DNA of 64,000 bases. Origin: Anthoceros angustus (lineage: Eukaryota > Streptophyta > Anthocerotopsida > Anthocerotales > Anthocerotaceae). The stretch spans positions 2,294,001-2,358,000 of the forward strand of contig MU008159.1 in the NCBI GenBank assembly GCA_010909165.1, given 5' to 3'. The notes beneath the pieces are model-generated. The model made no database searches. It saw only the letters and a program-made list of their open reading frames with translations, and was not told where the DNA came from. Positions 55,060 to 64,000 of the stretch are shown here, piece by piece. Made by a program: the position numbers and the translations under genes. How positions within the stretch are numbered: the first letter of the stretch is position 1; each line of letters opens with the position of its first letter.

Positions 55060-55671
55060 CTTATATGTCGTGCTAAAACTTTGTGCGATAAGAAGGACAT
55101 GGTTGTGGGATGACGCGTTCATGATCTCACAGTCAAACTTGGGTGCAGTCAATCACATACTTGGGGAACCATATCTTGCGATGTATGTATACGGAGGTAG
55201 GCTACGGAGGGTGGGCAAACCAAATCCCTTCATGTGGTTTTCAATAATCTCCGCACATGCTACACATGGGGAGCCTAATGAGGCGATACAACTTTACTAT
55301 GCGATGTGTCGCCCGGTGTGAAGGCGGATGCCCACATCTTTGTAGCAGCCCTTCAAGCTTGTGCATTTTCTTTGTGGACACGGAATCTAGCGAAAAGTGC
55401 GGCATGATATGTTGCAGTGACATTCCACGAACTTGTTTATTGCCAATCGGTGGACATGTACGCAAACCGTGGTGAATCGGAAGAGGCAAACACGGTTTTC
55501 GATAGGTTAGCGAAAGGATGTCGTGACATGGACGCCCGATAGTTGGGTATGCAAATCATGGGCTTGGCCAAGAGGCGCTTGTTCGTATGGACAAATGGAG
55601 AAGGAGGGCTGATTGTGGGCAACCATGTTACCTTTGCTTGCCTTAGAAGGCTGTGCAAACGCAAGTGCCTT
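55060..55671 (+). pseudogene. PPR protein, array copy 3 (5' part)
   Basis: The frame 55,070-55,321 covers RRTWLWDDAFMISQSNLG to LYYAMC, then shifts at CGCCCGGTGTGAAGG. The second motif pair ends at GCAAGTGCCTT, where the sequence jumps back to TCGAGGCCGTTGGAGCTC upstream of another PPR copy. The 3' third of the gene is absent. Confidence 0.7.
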
Positions 55672-56350
55672 CGAGGCCGTTGGAGCTCAGTAAAATCTGG
55701 CGTAGATAGACTATTCTATTCCTCACCCTTATATGTCGTGCTAAAACTTTGTGCATAAGAAGGACATGGTTGTGGGATGACGCGTTCATGATCTCACAAC
55801 AAACTAGTCAATCACATACTTGGGGAACCATATCTTGCATGTATGTATCCGGAGGTAGGCTACGGAGGGTGGGCAAACCAAATCCCTTCATGTGGTTTTC
55901 AATAATCTCCGCACATGCTACACATGGGGAGCCTAATGAGGCGATACAACTTTACTATGCGATGTGTCGCTCCGTGTGAAGGCGGATGCCCACATCTTTG
56001 TAGCAGCCCTTCAAGCTTGTGCATTTTCTTTGTGGACTGAATCTAGCGAGAAAAGTGCGGCATGATATGTTGCATGCTGACATTCCACGAACTTAACTTG
56101 TATGCGGTGGACATGTACGCAAACCGTGGTGAATGGAAGAGGCAAACACGGTTTTCGATAGGTTAGCGAGAAAGGATGTCGTGACATGGACGGCCCGATA
56201 GTTGGGTATGCAAATCATGGGCTTGGCCAAGAGGCGCTTGTTCTCAGTATGGACAAATGGAGAAGGAGGGCACGATTGTGGGCAACCATGTTACCTTTGC
56301 CTTCAAGGCTGTGCAAACGCAAGTGCCTTACAGGCGGTGCACTCGATTGT
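55672..56350 (+). pseudogene. PPR protein, array copy 4
   Basis: The frame 55,749-55,979 carries NPFMWFSIISAHATHGEPNE. It has lost LGT(S) codons near 55,800 (CAACAAACTAGTCAATC) relative to copy 1. The copy breaks off at ATTGTGGAGAGG, where it joins segment C (AGCTCTCGCTCACC) through the shared GAGAGG/GAGGAG. Confidence 0.7.
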
Positions 56351-56641
56351 GGAGAGGAGCTCTCGCTCACCGACATTCTGCAAGGAGTCCGGTGAGGTCC
56401 TCGGGTTAAACAACATGTTCAAGCCACTTGTTGGATGAGAAGCTTGTTTCTTTGAATATGCAGTGGGTCATTGTGCTTCTCCTTCCAAGTCGAGCTCTCC
56501 CAAAGCCTCGAGCACAGGAGGTGTGCGGATTGGATATGGGAGTCGTGACACTGTAACCATCAAGACGTTATGTGAGTAGGGAAAGCTCGAGGCCGTTGGA
56601 GCTCTAAAATCGGCGAGATAGACTATTCTATTCCTCGATTT

Positions 56642-57250
56642 TTATATGTCGTGCTAAAACTTTGTGCATAAGAAGGACATGGTTGTGGGATGACGCGTTC
56701 ATGATCTCACAACAAACTTGGGTACGAGTCAATCACATACTTGGGGAACCATATCTTGCGATGTATGTATCCGGAGGTAGGCTACGGAGGGTGGGCAAAC
56801 CAAATCCCTTCATGTGGTTTTCAATAATCTCCGCACATGCTACACATGGGGAGCCTAATGAGGCGATACAACTTTACTATGCGATGTGTCGCTCGGTGTG
56901 AAGGCGGATGCCCACATCTTTGTAGCAGCCCTTCAAGCTTGTGCATTTTCTTTGTGGACACGGAATCTAGCGAAAAGTGCGCATGATATGTTGCAGTGAC
57001 ATTCCACGAACTTGTTTATTGCCAATCGGTGGACATGTACGCAAACCGTGGTGAATCGGAAGAGGCAAACACGGTTTTCGATAGGTTAGCGAAAGGATGT
57101 CGTGACATGGACGCCCGATAGTTGGGTATGCAAATCATGGGCTTGGCCAAGAGGCGCTTGTTCTGTATGGACAAATGGAGAAGGAGGGCTGATTGTGGGC
57201 AACCATGTTACCTTTGCTTGCCTTCCAAGGCTGTGCAAACGCAAGTGCCT
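56642..57250 (+). pseudogene. PPR protein, array copy 5
   Basis: Very close to copy 3, with the same ending at GCAAGTGCCTT. The frame 56,662-56,901 is open from KDMVVG to CRSV. It belongs to the first half of the near-identical 1,579-bp duplication. Confidence 0.7.
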
Positions 57251-57309
57251 TCGAGGCCGTTGGAGCTCAGTAAAATCTGGCGTAGATAGACTATTCTATT
57301 CCTCACCCT

Positions 57310-57930
57310 TATATGTCGTGCTAAAACTTTGTGCATAAGAAGGACATGGTTGTGGGATGACGCGTTCATGATCTCACAACAAACTAGTCAATCACATACT
57401 TGGGGAACCATATCTTGCATGTATGTATCCGGAGGTAGGCTACGGAGGGTGGGCAAACCAAATCCCTTCATGTGGTTTTCAATAATCTCCGCACATGCTA
57501 CACATGGGGAGCCTAATGAGGCGATACAACTTTACTATGCGATGTCGCTCCGTGTGAAGGCGGATGCCCACATCTTTGTAGCAGCCCTTCAAGCTTGTGC
57601 ATTTTCTTTGTGGACTGAATCTAGCGAGAAAAGTGCGGCATGATATGTTGCATGCTGACATTCCACGAACTTAACTTGTATGCGGTGGACATGTACGCAA
57701 ACCGTGGTGAATGGAAGAGGCAAACACGGTTTTCGATAGGTTAGGCGAAAGGATGTCGTGACATGGACGGCCCGATAGTTGGGTATGCAAATCATGGGCT
57801 TGGCCAAGAGGCGCTTGTTCTCAGTATGGACAAATGGAGAAGGAGGGCACGATTGTGGGCAACCATGTTACCTTTGCCTTCAAGGCTGTGCAAACGCAAG
57901 TGCCTTACAGGCGGTGCACTCGATTGTGGA
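57310..57930 (+). pseudogene. PPR protein, array copy 6
   Basis: Almost identical to copy 4. The frame 57,329-57,643 stays open for 104 residues to TESSEKSAA because GTGTCGCTCC has become GTCGCTCC. It breaks off at GAGAGG into segment C as copy 4 does. Confidence 0.7.
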
Positions 57931-58217
57931 GAGGAGCTCTCGCTCACCGACATTCTGCAAGGAGTCCGGTGAGGTCCTCGGGTTAAACAACATGTTCAAG
58001 CCACTTGTTGGATGAGAAGCTTGTTTCTTTGAATATGCAGTGGGTCATTGTGCTTCTCCTTCCAAGTCGAGCTCTCCAAGAAGCCCGAGCCCGGAGGTGC
58101 TTGGATTGATATGGGAGTCGTGACACTGTAACCATCAAGACGTTATGTGAGTAGGGAAAGCTCGAGGCCGTTGGAGCTCAGAAAATCGGCGAGATAGACT
58201 ATTCTATTCCTCGATTT

Positions 58218-59290
58218 TTATATGTCGTGCTAAAACTTTGTGCATAAGAAGGACATGGTTGTGGGATGACGCGTTCATGATCTCACCAAAAACTTGGGTA
58301 CGAGTCAATCACATACTTGGGGAACCATATCTTGCGATGTATGTATCCGGAGGTAGGCTACGGAGGGTGGGCAAACCAAATCCCTTCATGTGGTTTTCAA
58401 TAATCTCCGCACATGCTACACATGGGGAGCCTAATGAGGCGATACAACTTTATGCGATGTGTCGCTCTGGTGTGAAGGCGGATGCCCACATCTTTGTAGC
58501 AGCCCTTCAAGCTTGTGCATTTGTGGACTGAATCTAGCGAAAAGTGCGGCATGATATGTTGCATGACATTCCACCGAACTTGTTTATTGCCAACCTGGTG
58601 GACATGTACGCAAACCGTGGTGAATCGGAAGAGGCAAACACGGTTTTCGATAGGTTAGCGAAAGGATGTCGTGACATGGACGCCCCGAGATAGTTGGGTA
58701 TGCAAATCATGGGCTTGGCCAAGAGGCGCTTGTTCGTATGGACAAATGGAGAAGGAGGGCCTGATTGTGGGCAACCATGTTACCTTTGCTTGCCTCAAGG
58801 CTGTGCAAACGCAAGTGCCCTATAAGGTGCAGTGCACTCATGATTGTGGAGAGAGAGGCTAGATAACACACTTGTGGGCACTTGCAGGTGGACATGTAGG
58901 CAAAGTGTGGGCAGTAGAAGATGCGCATCAAGTTTTTCAATGCTTGAGCATTCTCGTCTTGCAAACGCGTGCGACGCTTGCAACTTTGTTGTCCACTCGC
59001 ATTTTCTCATGGCTTCAACATCGTGCATAATTGCCACACTACATCTCTTTCACATTTCACATGGATGCACTTGGGGAAAGCCGTAGAACATCAACAGGGC
59101 GTCCCGGATAGCGACAACCAAAAGAGCGAGGAGAAGAGGGCTGGCGATGGGCGAGATCGGTAGAATACCCAAGTGTTTAATGGCTCCGGTACTCCTTAGT
59201 GTATTCATGGATGCTAGTTCATATGGCTTCTCGCATCAAGAAATCACGTCGAGTTCGATGTCCAATTTTTGGTGGAAGTTGTTTGTGACT
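58218..59290 (+). pseudogene. PPR protein, array copy 7
   Basis: The frame 58,238-58,531 is open for 97 residues up to QACAFVD; ACTT is missing from CTTTACTATGCG so the motif is one codon short overall. Later blocks include the VDMYANRGESEEANTVFDRL reading near 58,600 and NHVTFACLKAVQTQ (58,770-58,815). This copy retains the complete 3' part, followed by segment E twice (59,297-59,560 and 59,700-59,955), the second joined at GAAGCGAGATCGG. Confidence 0.75.
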
Positions 59291-59974
59291 AAATGACACA
59301 TGAAGAGGACTGCATGTCTCTTGCACGAAGGTGGTGCATGTCTCTTGCTTGAAGGTGGTGCATCTCTCTTGCACGAGGGTGTTGTGGAGTCTTGGTTGCG
59401 CCCGCTTCTGTGCCGTTCCTAACTCTTGCTATGATTTATGTGAGAGCACGAAAGCAAGTGGTATGACTTGGGGAACCGTGGCTTGTGTCTCTTGCCCGGT
59501 GGCTCGTGAATTTGTCAATGGCACTACGCTTACAATGTGAATTTGTCAATGGCACCGAAGCGAGATCGGTAGAATACCCAAGTGTTTAATGGCTCTGTGT
59601 ACTCCTTAGTGTATTCATGGATGCTAGTTCATATGGCTTCTCGCATCAAGAAATCACCTCGAGTTACGGTCCAATTTTGGTGGAAGTTGTTTGACTAAAT
59701 GACACATGAAGAGGACCCATGTCTCTTGCACGAAGGTGGTGCATGTCTTGCTTGAAGGTGGTGCATCTCTCTTGCCCGAGGGTGTTGTGGAGTCTTGGTT
59801 GCGGCCCCGCTTCTGCCGCTTCCTAACTCTTGCTATGATTTATGTGAGAGCACGAAAGCAAGTGGTTGGGGAACCGTGGCTTGTGTCTCTCTGCCGCCGG
59901 TGGCTCGTGAATTTGTCAATGGCACTACGCTTACAATGTGAATTTGTCAATGGCAATCGAAGCCCGAGGCGTAT

Positions 59975-60345
59975 ACAACGTGCAAGATCGCTTTGCAATG
60001 GACCTTGTATATGAGACTACGTTGTGAATTTGGTGTAAAACGTGCAGAGGCCTGATCCCGGCCTTGTCATACATTTTACAACATACAAGTGCGCTTTGCA
60101 ACGGGCTGTGTTGTAAATTAGACTATGTTGTAAAATTCGTGGGAGGCCTATCTTGGCCTCTCTTAAACGTTTTACAATGTACAGGTGCGGTTTGCAATGG
60201 ATCGTGTTGTAAATTAGATTAGGTTGTACGTATGTTGTAAAACATGAGAGAGGCACGATCTGCCGTCTCAAACATTTTACAACGTACAATTGGGCTTTAC
60301 AGCGGACCGTGTTGTAAAACACGGTCCGTTAAAGCCCAATTGAAT
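59975..60345. repeat. TTGTAAA-rich segment F, copy 3, with extended hairpin
   Basis: The closing inverted repeat spans 60,287-60,342: CAATTGGGCTTTACAGCGGA on the left is complementary to TCCGTTAAAGCCCAATTG on the right apart from a short gap, and CGTGTT/AACACG close the loop. This is the longest version of the F palindrome. Confidence 0.85.
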
Positions 60346-60553
60346 GCTTTGTCTTGCCGGGAGGAGGTGACCGGGAGAGAAGCGGGAGGAGGTGATGATC
60401 GGACAGAGGTGTGTTTGGGTATACCTCTTCACTCCCACTTGTTGATCATTTTGGAAAGTGATGCTCCAACAACCGGATCATCTCCAGGTCCTTGTAGGAT
60501 GGAGTCGGGTGAAAGCTGCAGATGCATTGCGTTCGCCCCCGCTCCTCGCTCGG

Positions 60554-60561
60554 TATATATT
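60554..60561 (+). promoter_or_regulatory. TATA box of the two-exon gene
   Basis: TATATATT followed by TCGAGCGTG. The same box recurs at 45,842 and 51,559, and shortened to TATATT near 52,316, always about 100-108 bp ahead of the same ATG context (GAGATGTC). A pyrimidine-rich leader (CTCTTCTTCATCTTCACG) lies between them. Confidence 0.55.
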
Positions 60562-61372
60562 CGAGCGTGCGGTGAGAAACCAGTCCTCAGTGCGTTATAT
60601 TCCTCTTCTTCATCTTCACGCCTGCAATTGGAGAAGGGTTGTGGAGCGTAACTGGTCGAGATGTCGCCTCCTCTAAGGATGCGAACCCCGCCGAAGAGAC
60701 TCCTAGGCCGCTGCGGCAAGCAAGGCGGCTAGGACAACCTCCTCTGCTGCGCAAGGGACCCACACCGCCACTGCGGAAGCTGAGCCGACCAAGAAACGGA
60801 GCGCCCTCGCACAACGCTGTGCCTTGAGGACTAGGCGCGAGGCCATAATCGCGGAGGACATGGGAGGTCCTCCATTGCGGCGCTTAGCTTCCACAATTTC
60901 TCCCACGCGTGCCCCTCGCCACTGCGCAAGAGGGAGCTCGGGGCCCACAGCCTGTGGGCTGAGGCTATGTACGGAGGAGGTGAGGCCCTCACGGCCTCGA
61001 ATTTCCCTCGAGGTAACCACGATAAGGATGTGAAGATTGTGAGCCTAGGCAGCGTACCAGCTCTCCTATCTCGTATCGATGCAAGCATCTGTCCGGTCAT
61101 GAAGCGGATCGAGTGCGAGGCGTGCCCCTGGTCATGTTGTAAGCCGCTACAGTAAGTGACCTGGGTTTTGCTTCATCTCTGCTCCTACTCCTACTCGCTC
61201 TAAAGCTATCTAATTGCTTTGTGTCTTGACTGCAGGATCTGTCTTGAGGATTGAGGAGGATGCTGTTCCTCCTGAAGATTACATGTGCAGTGAGGACTCC
61301 GATGCTACGAAGGCCTCCAGCAGTCCCTCCGACTCAGAGAATCCAAAGGAAGAGTCCTCCGAGACCCGATGA
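60554..61372 (+). CDS. Two-exon gene of unknown function, array copy 4 (best preserved)
   Basis: TATATATT (60,554-60,561) is 100 bp before the ATG at 60,661. Exon 1 runs to 61,151 with frames containing EDMGGPPLRRLASTISPTRA, ALTASNFPRGNHDKDVKIVS, SRIDASI and MKRIECE. ACA|GTAAGTGAC is a consensus 5' splice site, CTATCTAAT a good branch point, and TTGACTGCAG|G the 3' site, giving an intron at 61,152-61,235 (84 nt). Exon 2 (61,236-61,372) is uninterrupted: SVLRIEEDAVPPEDYMCSED, then SDATKASSSPSDSENPKEES, SETR, stop. Exon 1 still needs one or two indel corrections. The predicted product is about 200 residues, basic and Ala/Pro-rich at the start and acidic/Ser-rich at the end. Its repeated structure with promoter and intron argues for a real gene, but its role is unknown. 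Confidence 0.5.
61152..61235 (+). other. Intron of the two-exon gene
   Basis: GTAAGTGACCTGGGTTTTGC at the 5' end, CTATCTAAT near 61,206 and TTTGTGTCTTGACTGCAG at the 3' end. The same intron is visible in copies ending at 46,535 and 52,992, and its 3' half at 62,175-62,222. Confidence 0.55.
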
Positions 61373-61384
61373 ACTGGGATTAGG

Positions 61385-61545
61385 TAGCAGGCATGTAGGC
61401 TAGTTGGGGTTAGATAGGAAAGTTCCGGACTCTCCTAACCCCGGACCTCGAACATGCTTCTCGTGCGCTCTTTTGAAAGAGCTTTCGTTAATATATCTGC
61501 AGGGTTTTCTTGTGTAGGCACATACTCCGCTTGCTTTTAACCTTG
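61385..61545 (-). pseudogene. Copia RNase H C-terminal tail, antisense, copy 4
   Basis: The same block, AYTRKPCRYINES in one frame and PTQENPADILTKALSK in another, with GACTAACC reduced to TTTAACC at its upstream end. Confidence 0.65.
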
Positions 61546-62174
61546 CTTGCGTTTGGGATCGTGTTTGAGCTCGGAAGTGAGATCAAGATTGGAAGTGAGG
61601 TGAGGAGTCAAAGTGTGAGCTCCTCTTCACTCGGAAGGTCACCAGAGGATCCTTCAACCTTAGCTAAGGATCTAAATACTCCTATGTGTTTTTCGGTGGA
61701 ATCACCTCAATGCGCCATTACACTAATGACATTTCGTCCCGCATAGGTCCTTCAACCTCTTCCAGATCATGCGGTGACATTTCAACATTTCAACATGCCT
61801 CTACATTTCGGATGTTACGACTAACCATGCTTGAAATCCCTCAGATTGGTTTTTCAGCAATTACGGCATACTATGTAGATTATCGGCAAGTGAAGGCCTA
61901 TCGAAACTCTATACCTATTGCGTCTATTAGAAATTAGCTCGGCGAGGCGCGCTGGCGCTCTGGATTGGCCATTTCATTAGGCGACTTTGCCGCTAATATG
62001 CAAGAACTCGCATATCATTGTATTACAAATCTTTATATGTAGCGCTAATCAGCTTGTCCTAGTGTATCTCCATTGGAATTGCGGCGCAATCCAAAAGGAA
62101 GTACACTAGGATTCTACCTAGATTCGCAGGTTGCTATAAAATTTTTCAACCGTATACTCCTGAGGGTTGAACTC

Positions 62175-62352
62175 ACTACTCCCACTCGCTCTAAAGCTAT
62201 CTAATTGCTTTGTGTCTTGACGGATCATCTTGAGGATTGAGGAGGATCTTGTTCCTCTGAAGATTACATGTGCGTGAGGACTCCGATGAAGGCCTCCAGT
62301 CCTCCGACTCAGAATCCAAAAGGAAGAGTCCTCCGAGACCCCGAACTGAAAT
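62175..62352 (+). pseudogene. Two-exon gene, isolated intron end and last exon
   Basis: Begins inside the intron (CACTCGCTCTAAAGCTATCT), joined to segment H at CACTACTCC. The 3' splice site has decayed to TTGACGGATCATC. The last exon is recognisable by GATTGAGGAGGATCTTGTTC and AAGGAAGAGTCCTCCGAGAC, with shifts. Confidence 0.5.
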
Positions 62353-62510
62353 GGGATTAGGTAGCAGGCATGTAGGCTAGTTGGGGTTAGATAGGAAAGT
62401 TCCGGACTCTCCTAACCCCGGACCTCGAACATGCTTCTCGTGCGCTCTTTTGAAAGAGCTTTCGTTAATATATCAGGGTTTTCTTGTAGGCACATACTCC
62501 GCCTGTTTCA
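62353..62510 (-). pseudogene. Copia RNase H C-terminal tail, antisense, copy 5
   Basis: ATATATCAGGGTTTTCTTGT shows the loss of CTGC and GTGT relative to other copies, shifting the PTQENPADI frame. Confidence 0.6.
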
Positions 62511-63212
62511 CTAACCTTCCGCTTGCGTTTGGGATCTTGTGTTTGAGCTCGTGAAGTGAGATCAAGATTGGAAGTGAGGAGTCAAAGTGTGAGCTCCTCT
62601 TCACTCGGAAGGTCACCAGAGGATCCTTCAACCTTAGCTAAGGATCTAAATACTCCTATGTGTTTTTCGGTGGAATCACCTCACCGCCATTACACTAATG
62701 ACATTTCGCCCGCAGTCCTTCAACCTCTTCCAGATGGCAAATTGACATTTCAACATTTCAACATGCCTCTACATTTCGGATGTTACGACTAACCATGCTT
62801 CGTGAAATCCCTCAGATTGGTTTTTCAGCACGGCATACTATGTAGATTATCAAGTGAAGGCCTATCGAAACTCTATACCTATTGCGTCTATTAGAAATTA
62901 GCTCGAGGCCGCTTGGCGTCTGGATTGGCCATTTCATTAGGCGACTTTGCTGCTAATATGCAAGAACTCGCATATCATTGTATTACAAATCTTTATATGT
63001 AGCCTGCCAATCAGGCACTTGTCCTAGTGTATCTCCATTGGAATTGCAGAAGGCTGCAATCCAAAAGGAAGTACACTAGGATTCCTACCTAGATTCGCAG
63101 GTTGCTATAAAATTTTTCAACTGGTATACTCCATGGCCTAGGGTTGAACTCACTACTCCAGCCATGGAGTAGCGAGATTGTATACATGTCCTGACCAGGC
63201 CCTTGATGATTC

Positions 63213-64000
63213 GGCCAATTTTACCCCCTGCAGTCTACCTAACATGCATATATAGCCCTACATGCAATATCTAGAAAAACGGAATTCCCATGGTTCAAGG
63301 AAGTTGCCTTCCTCGAAATAGGTTTCTATCTACATGCTACTTTTCCCAAGGACCAAGGAACATCCTTCCGAAACCCCGACCAAGGACTAGGTTTCTATCT
63401 ACATACCATTTTCCCAAGGACCAAGGAACATCCTTCCGAACCTCAAGACCAAGGACTCGAAATAGGCTTCTATCTACTTGCTACTTTTCCCAAGGACCAA
63501 GGAACATCATTCAAACCCCAAGACCAAGGACTTGAGTCTGCTTTCCCAAACCCCAAAGACCAAGGACTTGAGTCCTACCTATTTGAATAGATAGGACTAC
63601 GGACTCGGTAGCGGACTTGAGCGGCCACCGCTTCTCGGTGTGACCACACCAAGTAAGTCCTCCCATCACCACTTCCTAGGACTCCCCTCTTGTGCGTGGG
63701 AAACTAGGCGAGGTAAGAGGAGCTCTCGCTCACGACATTCGGTGCAAGGAGTCCGGTGAGGTCCTCGGGTTAAACAACATGTTCAAGCCACTTGTTGGAT
63801 GAGAAGCTTGTTTCTTTGAATATGCGGTGGGTCATTGTGCTTCTCCTTCCAAGTCGAGCTCTCAAGAAAGCTGAGCACAGGAGGTGTGCCGGATTGGATA
63901 TGGGAGTCGTGACACTGTAACCATCGACGTTATGTGAGTAGGGAAAGCTTCGAGGCCGTTGGAGCTCTGTAAAATCGCGTAGATAGACTATTCTATTCCT
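63213..64000 (+). repeat. Array unit 5 (partial, A-B-C, start of D)
   Basis: Leader, CCAAGGA array (63,330-63,580) and segment C are present. The window ends within TAGACTATTCTATTCCT, just before the PPR gene start. Confidence 0.85.

Larger units (their letters stand above)
54268..63212 (+). repeat. Array unit 4 (PPR segment five-fold, H reduplicated)
   Basis: 8,945 bp. The PPR segment occurs five times (55,060-59,165), three of them preceded by part of segment C. A 1,579-bp stretch (55,672-57,250) is repeated almost exactly at 57,251-58,830. Segment E is doubled (59,297 and 59,700). H is doubled, joined near 62,172 at CACTACTCCCACTCGC. B array at 54,385-54,640. Confidence 0.85.
43122..64000 (+). 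repeat. Large tandem array of PPR-containing 4.4-5.4 kb units
   Basis: Five unit starts (GGCCAATTTTACCCC) lie at 43,122, 47,538, 48,871, 54,268 and 63,213. Segment order in a full unit: A leader with CATATATAG; B CCAAGGA repeats; C AGTCCTA hairpin and GCGTGGGAAACTAGG; D PPR gene; E 27-bp triple repeat; F TTGTAAA palindromes; G two-exon gene; H antisense Copia tail and hairpin. The array is still running at the window's end. Units vary by deletion or reduplication of segments rather than by point mutation. Confidence 0.9.

Noticed and set aside
43122-64000. tRNA or rRNA genes within the array
   Set aside because: No cloverleaf with A and B boxes and no rRNA core sequence was seen on reading either strand.

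Overview
The window looks like nuclear DNA of a land plant, almost all of it decayed mobile-element and gene-remnant sequence. The plant call rests on three recognisable families found together: pentatricopeptide-repeat (PPR) coding sequence, Ty1/Copia retrotransposons with a tRNA-iMet primer-binding site, and a CACTA (En/Spm) TNP2 transposase. The style of the PPR repeats and the protein family with SIDGMDQ / LDNT.ENKN / VGHTHD blocks (DUF7869-like) make me favour a fern or another seed-free plant with a large genome. That lineage call is inference. I saw no rRNA, tRNA, CRISPR or bacterial-type operon structure, and no long intact host gene.

Layout. 1-5.3 kb: two broken copies of the DUF7869-like gene (copy A on +, copy B on -); copy A is interrupted by a GC-rich array of CGGACGTCCG palindromes. 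5.8-8.5 kb: a Copia element whose second half is inverted relative to its first. 8.57-11.2 kb: a second Copia element with LTR, PBS, a long leader, gag and a protease-to-RT deletion fusion. 11.5-27 kb: CACTA-like territory, with a terminal CACTACAAGAAAAT, a 13-copy array rich in TTACAAC, several other tandem repeats, a minus-strand remnant resembling the plant Transposase_24 (Ptta) protein, and a frameshifted TNP2 gene at about 23.5-26.7 kb. 28.4-29.2 kb: a decayed PPR fragment. 29.2-33.8 kb: DUF7869-like copy C on -, internally duplicated, with GC palindromes. 34.4-43 kb: a triplicated 0.8 kb segment, a duplicated 1.2 kb segment, many GGCGCCGGCCGGCGCC palindromes and weakly coding sequence I cannot name.

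43.1-64 kb (continuing past the window) is one large tandem array. The complete unit is about 4.4-5.4 kb and carries, in order: a TATA-like leader; a small CCAAGGA array; a hairpin; a PPR gene; a segment with three 27-bp repeats; a TTGTAAA palindrome-rich segment; a small two-exon gene I do not recognise, with its own TATA box; the antisense tail of a Copia RNase H; and a miRNA-precursor-like hairpin. Units differ by internal deletions and duplications whose joints share a few bases.

Copies of every repeat differ mainly by 1-6 nt indels that recur at the same GC-rich (CG / CNG) positions. These break nearly every reading frame. Either the family is truly decaying at methylated cytosines, or the assembly carries systematic consensus errors at methylated sites. 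Until that is settled, the pseudogene calls below should be read with caution.
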